In this document: positions 1-7,479 of the stretch, piece by piece
How positions within the stretch are numbered: the stretch's first letter is position 1
Layout of the letters: each line of letters begins with the position of its first letter
NCBI GenBank assembly: GCA_016302405.1
Contig: JAEDNR010000066.1
Location: 1-11,204 of the forward strand
DNA: 11,204 nucleotides
Direction: 5' to 3'
Source: Oscillospiraceae bacterium
Lineage (GTDB): Bacteria > Bacillota > Clostridia > Oscillospirales > Oscillospiraceae
Translations under genes and position numbers: made by a program
Notes under the pieces: generated by a model
What the model saw: the letters and a program-made list of their open reading frames with translations, nothing else
Database searches by the model: none
What the model was told of the DNA's origin: nothing

Positions 1-2
1 AC

Positions 3-116
3 CGCCATGCGCCGGACTATGTGCTGTTTCTTTTGGAATACTTCATCCGCAAGGAAGGATTTGCTACCCAGAATCCGAATGCAGGAGGTGGTATGATTGA
101 AAAAGAAATAACGTAA
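3..116 (+). CDS. C-terminal end of an unrecognised protein (partial)
   Basis: The third forward frame is open from the window edge to a TAA at 114-116 and encodes about 37 residues. The segment begins RHAPDYVLFLLEYFIRKEGF and looks like a real amphipathic helix with charged residues. The other two forward frames give less protein-like translations. It is therefore probably the carboxyl end of a gene that starts before the window. There are no recognisable motifs, and I do not know the family. A regulator or a mobile-element protein would both be possible next to an alcohol dehydrogenase gene, but nothing here decides it. Confidence 0.4.
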   Translation, partial: RHAPDYVLFLLEYFIRKEGFATQNPNAGGGMIEKEIT

Positions 117-160
117 ATGCTACCTCTATACAAGAGTGTTTTGGGGTATATCTCTTCCCA

Positions 161-211
161 CAGACGAACTGACATTTACGCTGTCTTCTCGACCCATGTC
201 GAAACCGTCTG
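161..211. repeat. Nested inverted repeat in the gap before the alcohol dehydrogenase gene
   Basis: CAGACG (161-166) pairs with CGTCTG (206-211), and GACAT (171-175) pairs with ATGTC (196-200). A small internal loop (aact/gaaac) separates the stems and a 20-base loop closes them. A second short repeat follows: AAAGCCC (225-231) with GGGCTTT (250-256). Neither is followed by a T tract, so they do not look like intrinsic terminators. A protein-binding or recombination site, or a structured leader RNA, is possible. The rest of 117-331 shows no gene and no convincing promoter. Confidence 0.45.
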
Positions 212-331
212 TTTGCTATCGCGCAAAGCCCCGGTTTAAGCGGGCTAGTGGGCTTTCATAAAAAAGATATTCCTGTGTTTTTCGCAGAGGAAAATGTACG
301 CAAGGGTAAATACTTTAAAAAAGGAGACAGT

Positions 332-1525
332 ATGAAAAATTTTATCTACGAAACACCTACAAGGGTTTATTTTGGCAGGGATGAGGAACGGAAAGTCGGG
401 AAACTGGTGGCAGAATTTGCGCCAAAAAAGGTACTGCTGCATTATGGCGGCAAATCAGCTCAGGCCAGCGGACTGCTGGACAGAGTCAGAAAAAGTCTGT
501 CCGAGGAAAATATCCCCTTTGTGGAGCTGGGAGGCGTGGTCGCCAATCCGGAGCTGGCACTGGTACGCAAGGGTATCGCCCTGTGTCTTGCCGAAGGGGT
601 AGACTTCGTGCTGGCCGTAGGCGGAGGGTCCGTTATGGATTCCGCCAAGGATATTGCCAATGGCGCGGCAAATCCCGAAGTGGATGTGTGGGATTTCTCC
701 ATGGGCAGAGCAGTGCCTTCGAAGACACTGAATAAAGGATGCATCCTGACACTGGCGGCAGCCGGATCCGAGATGTCCAACTCCTGTGTCATCTCCAATA
801 CCGAAACCGGCGAGAAAAGGGGCTATAACTGCAGTGCCAACAGGATGAATTTCGCCATTGAAAACCCCGAGCTGACCTATACGGTGCCTGCCTATCAGAC
901 AGCCTGCGGAGCTGTGGATATCGCTATGCATACCATAGAGAGATATTTCTGCCCCGGCACGGATACCTATCTGACAGACGCTGTGGCCGAGGCCATCATC
1001 AAGAGCGTCATGAAGGCCGGCAATGACTGTCTTAAAGATCCCCAAAACTATGCGGCCAGAGCCAATATGATGTGGGCTTCCTCTTTGGCCCACAATGGGC
1101 TGACCCAGTGTGGGCGTGAGGTCCAGCTTGTGGTGCATCAGCTTGAGCATGAGGTATCCGGCATGTATCCCAAAATCGCCCATGGGGCGGGCTTGGCAGC
1201 CCTTTGGTGCAGCTGGGCCAGGTTCGTCTATTCGGCCAATATTCCCAGGTGGCTGCAGTATGCCTCCCATGTATGGAATCTGGATATCGATTTTGAGCAT
1301 CCCGAGACTACCATCGAGATGGCGATCGATCAGCAGGAGGCGTATTATGCCGCGATGGGTATGCCTACCAATCTGAAGATGCTTGGCGTAGAGGAGAGCG
1401 CGCTTCCCAAGCTGGCATTCGATTGCTCACGGGGCAAGACCAGAACACTGATCGGAGATAAGCCGCTTTCTTATGCGGACATCCTGCAGATTTACCGCAT
1501 GGCATATGATGCATCCCTCACATGA
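332..1525 (+). CDS. Iron-dependent alcohol dehydrogenase (YqhD/butanol dehydrogenase type)
   Basis: This 397-residue protein is the usual length for group III iron-containing alcohol dehydrogenases, which reduce aldehydes to alcohols in the cytoplasm, usually with NADPH. The nucleotide-binding loop is GGGSVMD (97-103), and the upstream YGGKS segment (38-42) matches the YqhD/BdhA type region near the 2'-phosphate. Expected metal ligands are visible as D196, H200 (DIAMH), H269 (HQLEH) and H284 (IAHGAG). The frame stays open upstream to an ATG at 248. I chose 332 because AAGGAG lies at 321-326, five bases upstream, and because MKNFIYETPTRVYFG is the normal start of this family. It may serve fermentation or aldehyde detoxification; the substrate cannot be read from the sequence. 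It stands alone, with a 211-base gap after it. Confidence 0.93.
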   Translation: MKNFIYETPTRVYFGRDEERKVGKLVAEFAPKKVLLHYGGKSAQASGLLDRVRKSLSEENIPFVELGGVVANPELALVRKGIALCLAEGVDFVLAVGGGSVMDSAKDIANGAANPEVDVWDFSMGRAVPSKTLNKGCILTLAAAGSEMSNSCVISNTETGEKRGYNCSANRMNFAIENPELTYTVPAYQTACGAVDIAMHTIERYFCPGTDTYLTDAVAEAIIKSVMKAGNDCLKDPQNYAARANMMWASSLAHNGLTQCGREVQLVVHQLEHEVSGMYPKIAHGAGLAALWCSWARFVYSANIPRWLQYASHVWNLDIDFEHPETTIEMAIDQQEAYYAAMGMPTNLKMLGVEESALPKLAFDCSRGKTRTLIGDKPLSYADILQIYRMAYDASLT

Positions 1526-1736
1526 TTGATCAGACACAGGATCACAGCCAAGAACCGGTCTGTTCCCGTACGCTGTCTGTTGCCAGTCAAAGGGAAAAAT
1601 GCTTCGATACACCCAGGATATGCATCCGGACCACGCACCCGCTGGGGAGACGGTATTGTTGATATCCGGAAAAGACAAATCAGGGCCGGAAAGCAGCATA
1701 CCGGTCGGCCATTTTGCCAGAAAAAGAGGGATAAAA

Positions 1737-2894
1737 ATGACAAGAACAACCACCCCAGCATCGCAGCGAGGGCAAATTACATCTTTGCAGGCCCTGCGTG
1801 CCCTGGCCTTTCTGGGGATCTTTCTGCATCATGTGAATAGTCCGTTCTGTTGGCCCGCCATTGGTGTGTCCGTGTTTTTCGTGTTGTCAGGCTTCCTGAT
1901 GGAATATAAGTATTTCGGAAAAGAAATGTCTCTTTCCGTCAGGGAAAATCTGCGCTTCGCAATCCGCAAAATCAGCAAGCTGTATGCCCTGCACATCATT
2001 ACCATGTTCCTTGCCGTCATTCGTGAGGTCGGGGCTTCGCTGCCCGGCGGCATGAGCGCTTATAGTCTGCGTATACTCCTGTGCAGCATTGCGCTGAATG
2101 TGACGCTGCTGCAAACATGGATCCCCCGAATCGGAATCGCCGCTTCCCTGAACGGTGTGGCGTGGTTTCTGTCCGTCATCGCGTTTTTGTATTTTATGTT
2201 TCCGTACATCAGCAGATGGATACGTTCCAAAAAGAATTCCACTCTGCTTTTGTGCTGCGTGCTGGTTCTGGCTGCCCAGGTGGTCCTGTCCGTGTTTGCC
2301 ATGCTGTTTTTCGGCGGACGCAACAATACTTACATATGGTTTACCTATTATTTCCCTGTTTTCCGGCTGGGTGACTTTTTTGCCGGCTGCTGCTTGGGAA
2401 AATACTATTTACAGGAAATGGAAAAGCAGCCGGACAGCACAGCACAGAAAATTTCCGTTAAATGGTCCGTATTTGAGATCCTGCTTACGATTGCAACGGT
2501 TTTTATCCATAAATGGACCTCCACAGATGTAAGCTCCCCGTTTTTAGCCGCGATGCAGAACCAGACCACGCCCTATATCCTCCCCGCGGTCGGCTGGGTA
2601 TATCTCTTTGCCAGGAAGAAAGGGTTCCTTACAAACCTGCTTTGTAATAAAATTCTTATCCGCCTTGGAGATCTGAGCCCCTATATGTTCCTGGTCCATT
2701 ACTTTGTTACCACCTACGCGGAATGGATTCTCTCTTATTGGGATGCCGCATTCACAGGCGTATGGAAGCTCCTCCTCTTTGTCCTTCAGTTCGTTCTGAC
2801 AGTTATTCTGACCCTGCTTTATCTGAAAATAAGGGACAGACTCCGTGCTGCCCGTGATGCCCGGAAAACGCTCGGGGAGGCGCACAAGCCATAA
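1737..2894 (+). CDS. Acyltransferase-3 family membrane protein
   Basis: This 385-residue polytopic membrane protein has family 3 acyltransferase hallmarks. They are the first helix LQALRALAFLGIFLHHV (17-33) with R21 and the catalytic-type histidine pair H31-H32, the helix GVSVFFVLSGFLM (43-55), the RKISKLYALH segment (77-86), WFLS (143-146), the FRLGDFFAGC loop (209-218) and the late GDLSPYMFLVHY helix (311-322). Members O-acylate exopolysaccharide, peptidoglycan or antibiotics at the membrane; the acceptor here is unknown. There is no C-terminal SGNH domain such as OatA has. I chose 1737 because the family starts 10 to 20 residues before the LRALA helix and AGAGGG precedes it. An in-frame ATG at 1599 with an upstream AAAGGG would add 46 unusual residues and cannot be excluded. 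No terminator is visible after it. Confidence 0.88.
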   Translation: MTRTTTPASQRGQITSLQALRALAFLGIFLHHVNSPFCWPAIGVSVFFVLSGFLMEYKYFGKEMSLSVRENLRFAIRKISKLYALHIITMFLAVIREVGASLPGGMSAYSLRILLCSIALNVTLLQTWIPRIGIAASLNGVAWFLSVIAFLYFMFPYISRWIRSKKNSTLLLCCVLVLAAQVVLSVFAMLFFGGRNNTYIWFTYYFPVFRLGDFFAGCCLGKYYLQEMEKQPDSTAQKISVKWSVFEILLTIATVFIHKWTSTDVSSPFLAAMQNQTTPYILPAVGWVYLFARKKGFLTNLLCNKILIRLGDLSPYMFLVHYFVTTYAEWILSYWDAAFTGVWKLLLFVLQFVLTVILTLLYLKIRDRLRAARDARKTLGEAHKP

Positions 2895-2917
2895 AAATTC
2901 TTAACGCACCCGTCCCT

Positions 2918-2946
2918 TTGACAATCTAAGGAAGCTCTGATTAAAT
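2918..2946 (+). promoter_or_regulatory. Possible hybrid promoter across the left edge of the MITE
   Basis: TTGACA (2918-2923) lies in flanking DNA. TTAAAT (2941-2946), a 4/6 match to the -10 consensus, lies in the MITE's left terminal repeat with a 17-base spacer. It would drive the nitroreductase and GNAT genes. The -35 is perfect but the -10 is mediocre, so this is inference. Confidence 0.35.
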
Positions 2947-3094
2947 CGGCAAGAGCTGGCAGCGAGTGATTTTTCCCTTGCTGAAAGTTTCAAAAGCAGA
3001 GGAATACTGTATGTATTTCCCTCTTTTGAAACTGAACGGATAGGGAAAAAGATCCGGTGTCCAGCCAAAGACGTTTTATTCAGAGGTTCCCTAA
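2926..3094. mobile_element. 161-bp IS5-like MITE (2930-3090) with CTAA target duplication
   Basis: The terminal repeats are GGAAGCTCTGATTAAAT on the left (from 2930) and, read inward from the right end at 3090, GGAACCTCTGAATAAAA; 14 of these 17 positions agree. Identical CTAA copies flank the element at 2926-2929 and 3091-3094, fitting the YTAR-type 4-bp target of the IS5 group. The whole element folds on itself. Internal arm pairs are GCTGG (2955-2959) with CCAGC (3061-3065), TTTTTCCCT (2970-2978) with AGGGAAAAA (3042-3050), and GTTTCAAAAG (2987-2996) with CTTTTGAAAC (3023-3032). It has no transposase and would need one supplied elsewhere. It sits nine bases ahead of the nitroreductase ribosome binding site. 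Confidence 0.8.
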
Positions 3095-3109
3095 AAAACG
3101 GAGGAAATT

Positions 3110-3619
3110 ATGGAAGTAAAAGAAGCCCTGCAAAAGCGCAGAAGCGTCCGGAAATTTACGGACGAGCCGGTGCCGGATGAAGCAATTGACACGCTGCTTC
3201 ACGCCGCCATGAGCGGGCCCAGCGCCTGCAACCGGACTCCCTGGGAGTTCTGGGTGGTGACCCAGGCGGAAGCCCTGCAGGCATTAAAAGGCGCCAGCCG
3301 ATTTACCAATTATGAAGCGAAGCTTGCCATTGTGGTAGGTGGGAATCTGTCCAGGGCCCTGCCCCAACAGCTGGCGGAGTACTGGGTCCAGGATTGCAGC
3401 GCGGCAACGGAAAATATTCTGCTGCAGGCTACGGAGCTTGGCCTGGGGGCGGTCTGGTGCGGGATCTATCCCCAGAAGCGGGCCCAGGCCAAGGTCGCCG
3501 GGATCCTGGGTATGACAGAAAAGCAGATCCCCCTGAACATTATCTTCCTCGGCTTCCCGGCGGAAAGCCCGGAGCCCCGGGACCAGTACAAGGAAAGCTG
3601 CGTCCATTGGGTGAAATAA
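3110..3619 (+). CDS. Small nitroreductase-family flavoprotein
   Basis: This 169-residue protein belongs to the short FMN-dependent nitroreductase family. The amino-terminal FMN phosphate-binding motif is RRSVRKF (10-16). The second conserved block is SGPSACNRTPWEFWVV (35-50), and the glycine-rich segment GLGAVWCGIYP is at 111-121, followed by PLNIIFLGFP (141-150). Such enzymes transfer hydride from NAD(P)H to nitro compounds, quinones or enones; the natural substrate is not evident. The start is set by GGAGG at 3100-3104, five bases before the ATG. The MITE lies just upstream, so its transcription may depend on that insertion. The GNAT gene begins 23 bases after its stop, suggesting co-transcription. 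Confidence 0.9.
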   Translation: MEVKEALQKRRSVRKFTDEPVPDEAIDTLLHAAMSGPSACNRTPWEFWVVTQAEALQALKGASRFTNYEAKLAIVVGGNLSRALPQQLAEYWVQDCSAATENILLQATELGLGAVWCGIYPQKRAQAKVAGILGMTEKQIPLNIIFLGFPAESPEPRDQYKESCVHWVK

Positions 3620-3642
3620 TTCTGGAGAAAGGAAAACTACAT

Positions 3643-4545
3643 ATGACCTTCCGAACCTATTCCGGAGACCGGGCGGAAGCAGGCGACTATGGTAAGCTCC
3701 ATGATTTTCTGGTGGAATCCGGAAACACAGAGTACACCTATGCCCGGTTTGACTGGATGATGACAAACTGGCCTTATCTGGAGGCCCAGTATTTGGAGCG
3801 GATCGGCCTTTGGGAGGACGACGGAAAAATCCTGGGAGCGGTGCTGTTCGATCATTCTCTGGATGTTCTATACCCAATGGTCCTGCCGGGATACGAATAC
3901 CTGTATCCGGCTATGTATGACTATGCCAAAGGAAATATGGTAAAGGAAGAGCACCCAGAATTACTGATTTACGCAAAGGACACCAATACCGCCCTCCAAA
4001 AGGTACTGAGGCAGAAGGGCATGCTCCCCACGGAAGAAAAAGAAGCGGTGGCAGCTTTTGACCTGTCGGGCGAAATACCGTCGCCAAAAATTCCGGCGGG
4101 CTTCCATATCACTTCGCTGGAGGAACACAGAGACTACGGGCAGTACATGAAATGCATGTTTCGGGGCTTTGGTCACGAGGAAAACGGGGAGATTTTCTCT
4201 TTTACAGAGGAAAATCAGGCAGATTGCAGGAAAGCCTATGAGCGTTGTCATGTGGATCTGTCCCTGAAAATCTCCGCGGTGGATACAGCGGGAATTTATG
4301 CTGCCCACGCGGGACTGTGGTATGACAAAGCTTCCCGAATTGCCCTGGTGGAGCCTGTTTGTACCATTCCGGAATGCCGCCGGATGGGACTTGCCCGGGA
4401 AGCTGTCTTTGAGGGCCTGCGGCGGGTCAGGACTATGGGAGCAAAAATCGCGGTAGTCGGCTCCGACCAACCCTTTTATTATGCATTGGGTTTTGTTCCC
4501 CACAGCACCGGAACTGTCTGGAAGCCGGCGGAGCAGCATCTGTAA
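3643..4545 (+). CDS. GNAT-family N-acetyltransferase with two-part architecture
   Basis: This 300-residue cytoplasmic protein has a clear GNAT fold in its carboxyl half. The strand before the acetyl-CoA loop is IALVEPVCTIPE (233-244), the pyrophosphate-binding loop is CRRMGLAREAV (245-255), and the final motif is FYYALGF (278-284). The amino half (about 1-140) has no obvious CoA loop but may be a degenerate GNAT domain, as in double-GNAT acetyltransferases. The frame continues upstream inside the nitroreductase gene, but I chose the ATG at 3643 because AGAAAGGA precedes it and the upstream translation is a shadow of the other frame. The acceptor (amine, antibiotic or protein) is unknown. It is the second gene of the nitroreductase unit and ends just before the bidirectional terminator. 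Confidence 0.82.
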   Translation: MTFRTYSGDRAEAGDYGKLHDFLVESGNTEYTYARFDWMMTNWPYLEAQYLERIGLWEDDGKILGAVLFDHSLDVLYPMVLPGYEYLYPAMYDYAKGNMVKEEHPELLIYAKDTNTALQKVLRQKGMLPTEEKEAVAAFDLSGEIPSPKIPAGFHITSLEEHRDYGQYMKCMFRGFGHEENGEIFSFTEENQADCRKAYERCHVDLSLKISAVDTAGIYAAHAGLWYDKASRIALVEPVCTIPECRRMGLAREAVFEGLRRVRTMGAKIAVVGSDQPFYYALGFVPHSTGTVWKPAEQHL

Positions 4546-4550
4546 AAAAT

Positions 4551-4581
4551 CACGGGCTTCGGCGGCATGCCGAAGCCCGTG
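4551..4581. terminator. Bidirectional intrinsic terminator between convergent units
   Basis: A 13-bp perfect stem, CACGGGCTTCGGC (4551-4563) with its complement at 4569-4581, has a five-base loop. On the minus strand it is followed by ATTTTTTAC, a strong U tract that ends the Dlt-like operon. On the plus strand the following TTAAAATTATTT is a weaker tract for the nitroreductase/GNAT unit. It lies six bases after the GNAT stop and seven bases after the SGNH stop. Confidence 0.85.
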
Positions 4582-4587
4582 TTAAAA

Positions 4588-5553
4588 TTATTTATCAAAG
4601 TCAGATCTGTCAACTTCCTTGTCCTCCAGGTACTCCTGAAGAAACTGGTTCCACTGGCTGTACGCTTCCCAAGACCGTTTATCTTCAAACAATCCGGTTT
4701 CCGCCAGCCACTGTCCAATAAAGTCGGATACCTTTCTGGCGCCGGTGATGTTCAAATGGTCGCCCTTGTCCTGGGTATCCACTTCCCAGTCAATGGGGAC
4801 CTCATCGCGCATCAGATTCAGATCCAGATAGGTGATCCCCATGCTCTGCGCCATAGCGGCGATTCCGTTGTGCTCTGCCTGGGTCCAGTTGGTAGTGCTG
4901 GGAATGCTGACAAGGACAAGCTGCGCGCCGTGCTCCTGGCAGAACTCCTGCATATTCTGGATGTGCCTTATATTTTTGGAGGGGACACGATGGGTTTCCT
5001 CTGTGGGCTTCATATAGTCCGTTGTATCGGCGGCTTTAATCTCATGGAATGTATGATAGCCCTTGTCCCCCCGGACATGGGTATACCGCACAGGTTCGTA
5101 CCAGTCCTCAGCCCGCAAAGATTTCCACCGGTCGTGATAGCGCAGAATAGGAATCCATTCCCCCGCTATATCCGGGAGCACCTCTGTACGGCCGTAGTCC
5201 GTGAAAACCGCCAGGGTTTCCAGGATCACAACCTTGGGGCTCTGTTTCCGGAACGCGCTGCGCAGATACTGTTCCGACTGGTACAGCCTCTGCAAAGAGG
5301 ACCCGCACACATAGGAGGTGATGCCCTGTTCTTTCCAGATCTCCATAGGCACGAAGCCGCAGTAGCTTTCACTGTTGCCCAGGAACAGTACATCGATGGT
5401 ATTCTCCGGCTCTCCCAGAATGCCGTTTGCCTGGGGGGTATGCATTCCCGCCTTTTTGGTATTGTTCTTTGGCAGAACAACATAGGAAGCTGCCGCCAGC
5501 AGCACCGCCAGGATCAAAAGAAATGCCACCGATGACAAGATGTGTTTTCGCAT
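4588..5553 (-). CDS. Membrane-anchored SGNH-like protein, DltD/AlgX-like partner of the MBOAT
   Basis: This 321-residue protein has one amino-terminal membrane segment (about residues 5-27, after MRKH) and an extracytoplasmic domain. The SGNH block I is VLFLGNSESY (55-64) with candidate nucleophile S61. The carboxyl block KGDHLNITGARK (263-274) supplies H266 and D262 or D265 as the candidate catalytic pair. Such proteins follow MBOAT genes in polysaccharide O-acetylation (AlgX/AlgJ) and teichoic acid D-alanylation (DltD) operons, where they carry out or assist the outer transfer step. I infer the same role here. I chose 5553 over the ATG at 5598 because AGGAGGAG lies directly upstream and the signal anchor then begins correctly. 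It follows the MBOAT stop by ten bases and is last in the operon. It is not recognisably DltD by motif alone. Confidence 0.8.
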   Translation of the reverse strand: MRKHILSSVAFLLILAVLLAAASYVVLPKNNTKKAGMHTPQANGILGEPENTIDVLFLGNSESYCGFVPMEIWKEQGITSYVCGSSLQRLYQSEQYLRSAFRKQSPKVVILETLAVFTDYGRTEVLPDIAGEWIPILRYHDRWKSLRAEDWYEPVRYTHVRGDKGYHTFHEIKAADTTDYMKPTEETHRVPSKNIRHIQNMQEFCQEHGAQLVLVSIPSTTNWTQAEHNGIAAMAQSMGITYLDLNLMRDEVPIDWEVDTQDKGDHLNITGARKVSDFIGQWLAETGLFEDKRSWEAYSQWNQFLQEYLEDKEVDRSDFDK

Positions 5554-5563
5554 GGCTCTCCTC

Positions 5564-7183
5564 CTAGAAATTGGCGTACATGGGATCCACCGGGACATAG
5601 CCCACGCCGTACGCGCCGAAAATGATAATGTACAGGATCAGGGCATACAGCACCGCCCAGCGGACCGGAGTCGGTTTTTTCTGCAGTGATTCCCGGACAC
5701 AGATCCCTTTTTCGTTCAGCAAACTCACAACGAAGACGATCAGAACGGTTACGCCCACGATCAGGAAATCCGCTCCATCAATGCTCAGTTTTTTCAGCAG
5801 GGCGGCGTTCAGGGAGGAGAAGCGGAAGTCCGTGACCATCCTGCCGAACATGTACATTCCCGCCCGCAGGCCGTTTGCCCGGAAGAACAGCTCGCCGATG
5901 ACTACCAGTACGCAGGTCCGCAGAACCTGAAACAGGCAGTAGAAGCGGCTTTCCGGGGAAAGGTGCAGCTTTTCATTGACCTTTTTCACAGCCGGGGCGA
6001 TCAGGCTCCCGCCCAGGATCAAAACAAAGTGATACATGCCGAAGAAGATAAAGCTCCAGGCGGCGCCATGCCACACGCCGTTGCAGAACCAGACGCAGAA
6101 CAGGGCAATTCCTCCCGCCGCCAAGGGTCCAAAATGGTTGCCCAGCTTTTTCCGGGCAGCGCCGGTCAGCTTCTTCATGGGCTTAGACATGGAGACGGGA
6201 TAGAAAATGTAATCTTTGAACCAGGTGCCCAGGGTGATATGCCACCGGGTCCAGAACTCCGAAATGGTCCGGGAGAAGAAAGGCCGCTTGAAATTTTCCG
6301 GCATGGTGATTCCGAAGATCTGGGCCGTGCCGGTGACGGCATCCATGGAACCGGAAAAGTCCATATACAGCTGGATGGTATAGCATACCGCCGCAATGGC
6401 GATCACGCCTCCCTGGAATTCCCAGTACTTGTCAAAAACGCCTTCCACGAAGGTGTTCAGCCGATCCGCCACCACCAGCTTTTTCATCAGGCCGAAGAGA
6501 ATACGCTGAAGTCCCAGGGTCAGGTTATCATAGCGGATCTGACCGGCATTCCACAGCTGGTCCGCTGTCTGACCGTAGCGGCAGATGGGGCCCTCCACGA
6601 TCTGGGGGAAGAAGGACAGAAACAGAGCCACCCGCATTAGGTTCCGGTCCGCCTTCACCGTCCCCTGGTACACATCGAACAGGTAGGAAACGGCCTGCAG
6701 GGTGTAAAAGGAGATGCCGATGGGCATGACGAAAGCCGGGACGGAAATCCGCAGGCCGAACACAGTGTTCACATTCTGAATAAAGAAGCCGGAGTATTTG
6801 AGTACCAGCAGGATCCCCAGATTCCCCAGAGCCGCCAGAGCCAGCACCAGCCGGGTATAGCGCAGATACTGCTGCTTGATGGCCTTGCGCTGGGGCTTTT
6901 CCGCCGCCTTCACCGCCGCGTCCCGCTGCTCCAGGATCCTCCCCAACCAGAGGCCGCAGCCCCAGACGGATACAATGGATACCAGAAGCCAGGCAATGTA
7001 CTTTCCGCTGATCAGCCAGAAAAAGCCCAGGCTTTCCAGCAGCAGGGCATATTTCTTCCCCTTTTTGGGCATCACAGCATAGAACAGGATGCAGGCGGGC
7101 AGAAATATCGCCAGGTACATGGGAGAAAAGAAGGAGGTGAGGGTCGAATGCTTTCCTGCCTGAAGCAGGGAAAGAATACGCAT
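5564..7183 (-). CDS. MBOAT-family membrane acyltransferase (DltB/AlgI-like)
   Basis: This 539-residue polytopic protein of roughly eleven membrane segments belongs to the MBOAT family. The hallmark block is YMDFSGSMDAVTGTAQIFGI (273-292), then FKRPFF and SEFWTRWHITLGTWF (308-322, H315), and then GVWHGAAWSF (369-378) with H372 as the catalytic histidine. In DltB and AlgI this protein forms a transmembrane tunnel where an acyl group from a cytoplasmic thioester meets the outer acceptor. The carboxyl end PVDPMYANF resembles the aromatic tail seen at the ends of many MBOAT or DltX partners. AGGAAGG precedes the ATG at 7183, which begins one base after the carrier-protein stop, indicating translational coupling. 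The charged cytoplasmic segment at 83-107 is rich in Lys, Arg and Glu. The immediately upstream carrier protein points to a carrier-bound aminoacyl donor rather than free acetyl-CoA. Confidence 0.9.
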   Translation of the reverse strand: MRILSLLQAGKHSTLTSFFSPMYLAIFLPACILFYAVMPKKGKKYALLLESLGFFWLISGKYIAWLLVSIVSVWGCGLWLGRILEQRDAAVKAAEKPQRKAIKQQYLRYTRLVLALAALGNLGILLVLKYSGFFIQNVNTVFGLRISVPAFVMPIGISFYTLQAVSYLFDVYQGTVKADRNLMRVALFLSFFPQIVEGPICRYGQTADQLWNAGQIRYDNLTLGLQRILFGLMKKLVVADRLNTFVEGVFDKYWEFQGGVIAIAAVCYTIQLYMDFSGSMDAVTGTAQIFGITMPENFKRPFFSRTISEFWTRWHITLGTWFKDYIFYPVSMSKPMKKLTGAARKKLGNHFGPLAAGGIALFCVWFCNGVWHGAAWSFIFFGMYHFVLILGGSLIAPAVKKVNEKLHLSPESRFYCLFQVLRTCVLVVIGELFFRANGLRAGMYMFGRMVTDFRFSSLNAALLKKLSIDGADFLIVGVTVLIVFVVSLLNEKGICVRESLQKKPTPVRWAVLYALILYIIIFGAYGVGYVPVDPMYANF

Positions 7184-7184
7184 A

Positions 7185-7415
7185 TCAGCCTTCCTCTTGC
7201 AGGCGCTGAATCATGTCCCACATGGCCTTCATGGAGTTAAAGTTCTTGGGAACGATCTCCACCGCCGGGACGGTAATGTCAAATTCGTCCTCCAACTCCG
7301 CGATCAGAGACAGGATGCTCAGGGAGCTGAGCAGGTGGGCGTCGATGAGGTCCGTGCGGGTCTCAAAATCCACATCCGGCTGGATATCCTCCAGAATTTC
7401 CAACAGTCTTTCCAT
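7185..7415 (-). CDS. Stand-alone acyl/aminoacyl carrier protein (DltC-like)
   Basis: This 76-residue acidic helical protein has the length of DltC and other free carrier proteins. The phosphopantetheine site is LLSSLSILSL (28-37), with S31 as the likely attachment serine. The usual Asp before that Ser is replaced by Ser30, giving SSL where DltC has DSM and most carriers DSL. The following AELEDEFDITVP matches the conserved carrier helix and turn. It should be charged by a 4'-phosphopantetheinyl transferase encoded elsewhere, loaded by the ligase gene of this operon, and docked on the MBOAT. AAAGGAAG stands four bases ahead of its ATG. Its leader contains a tandem 10-bp repeat, and the palindromic element lies upstream, separating it from the first two genes of the operon. 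Confidence 0.88.
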   Translation of the reverse strand: MERLLEILEDIQPDVDFETRTDLIDAHLLSSLSILSLIAELEDEFDITVPAVEIVPKNFNSMKAMWDMIQRLQEEG

Positions 7416-7443
7416 TTTTCTTCTTTCCTTTCTTTTTTGCTCT

Positions 7444-7463
7444 TATTTATGAGTATTTATGAG
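7444..7463. repeat. Tandem 10-bp direct repeat in the carrier gene leader
   Basis: TATTTATGAG occurs twice head to tail (7444-7453 and 7454-7463), lying 29 to 48 bases upstream of the carrier-protein start on the minus strand. It is AT-rich and outside the palindromic element. It could be a small regulator site or a chance duplication; I see no clear -35/-10 pair around it. Confidence 0.4.
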
Positions 7464-7479
7464 ATTACATAAGTTAATC

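Noticed and set aside
196..256. A transfer-messenger RNA end, suggested by GGTTTCGAC on the minus strand
   Set aside because: The short similarity is not backed by a matching acceptor-stem partner, a tag frame or a TPsiC-like arm nearby.
455..1300. A 281-codon minus-strand open frame opposite the alcohol dehydrogenase
   Set aside because: Low-complexity, His/Gly/Ile-rich shadow translation; the plus strand carries a complete iron alcohol dehydrogenase.
4567..5535. A 322-codon plus-strand open frame opposite the SGNH gene
   Set aside because: It begins inside the terminator hairpin, lacks a ribosome binding site, and the opposite strand encodes a clear membrane-anchored SGNH-like protein.
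6175..6640. Plus- and minus-strand open frames within the MBOAT gene
   Set aside because: They are shadows of the MBOAT reading frame, with no start signals or domains.
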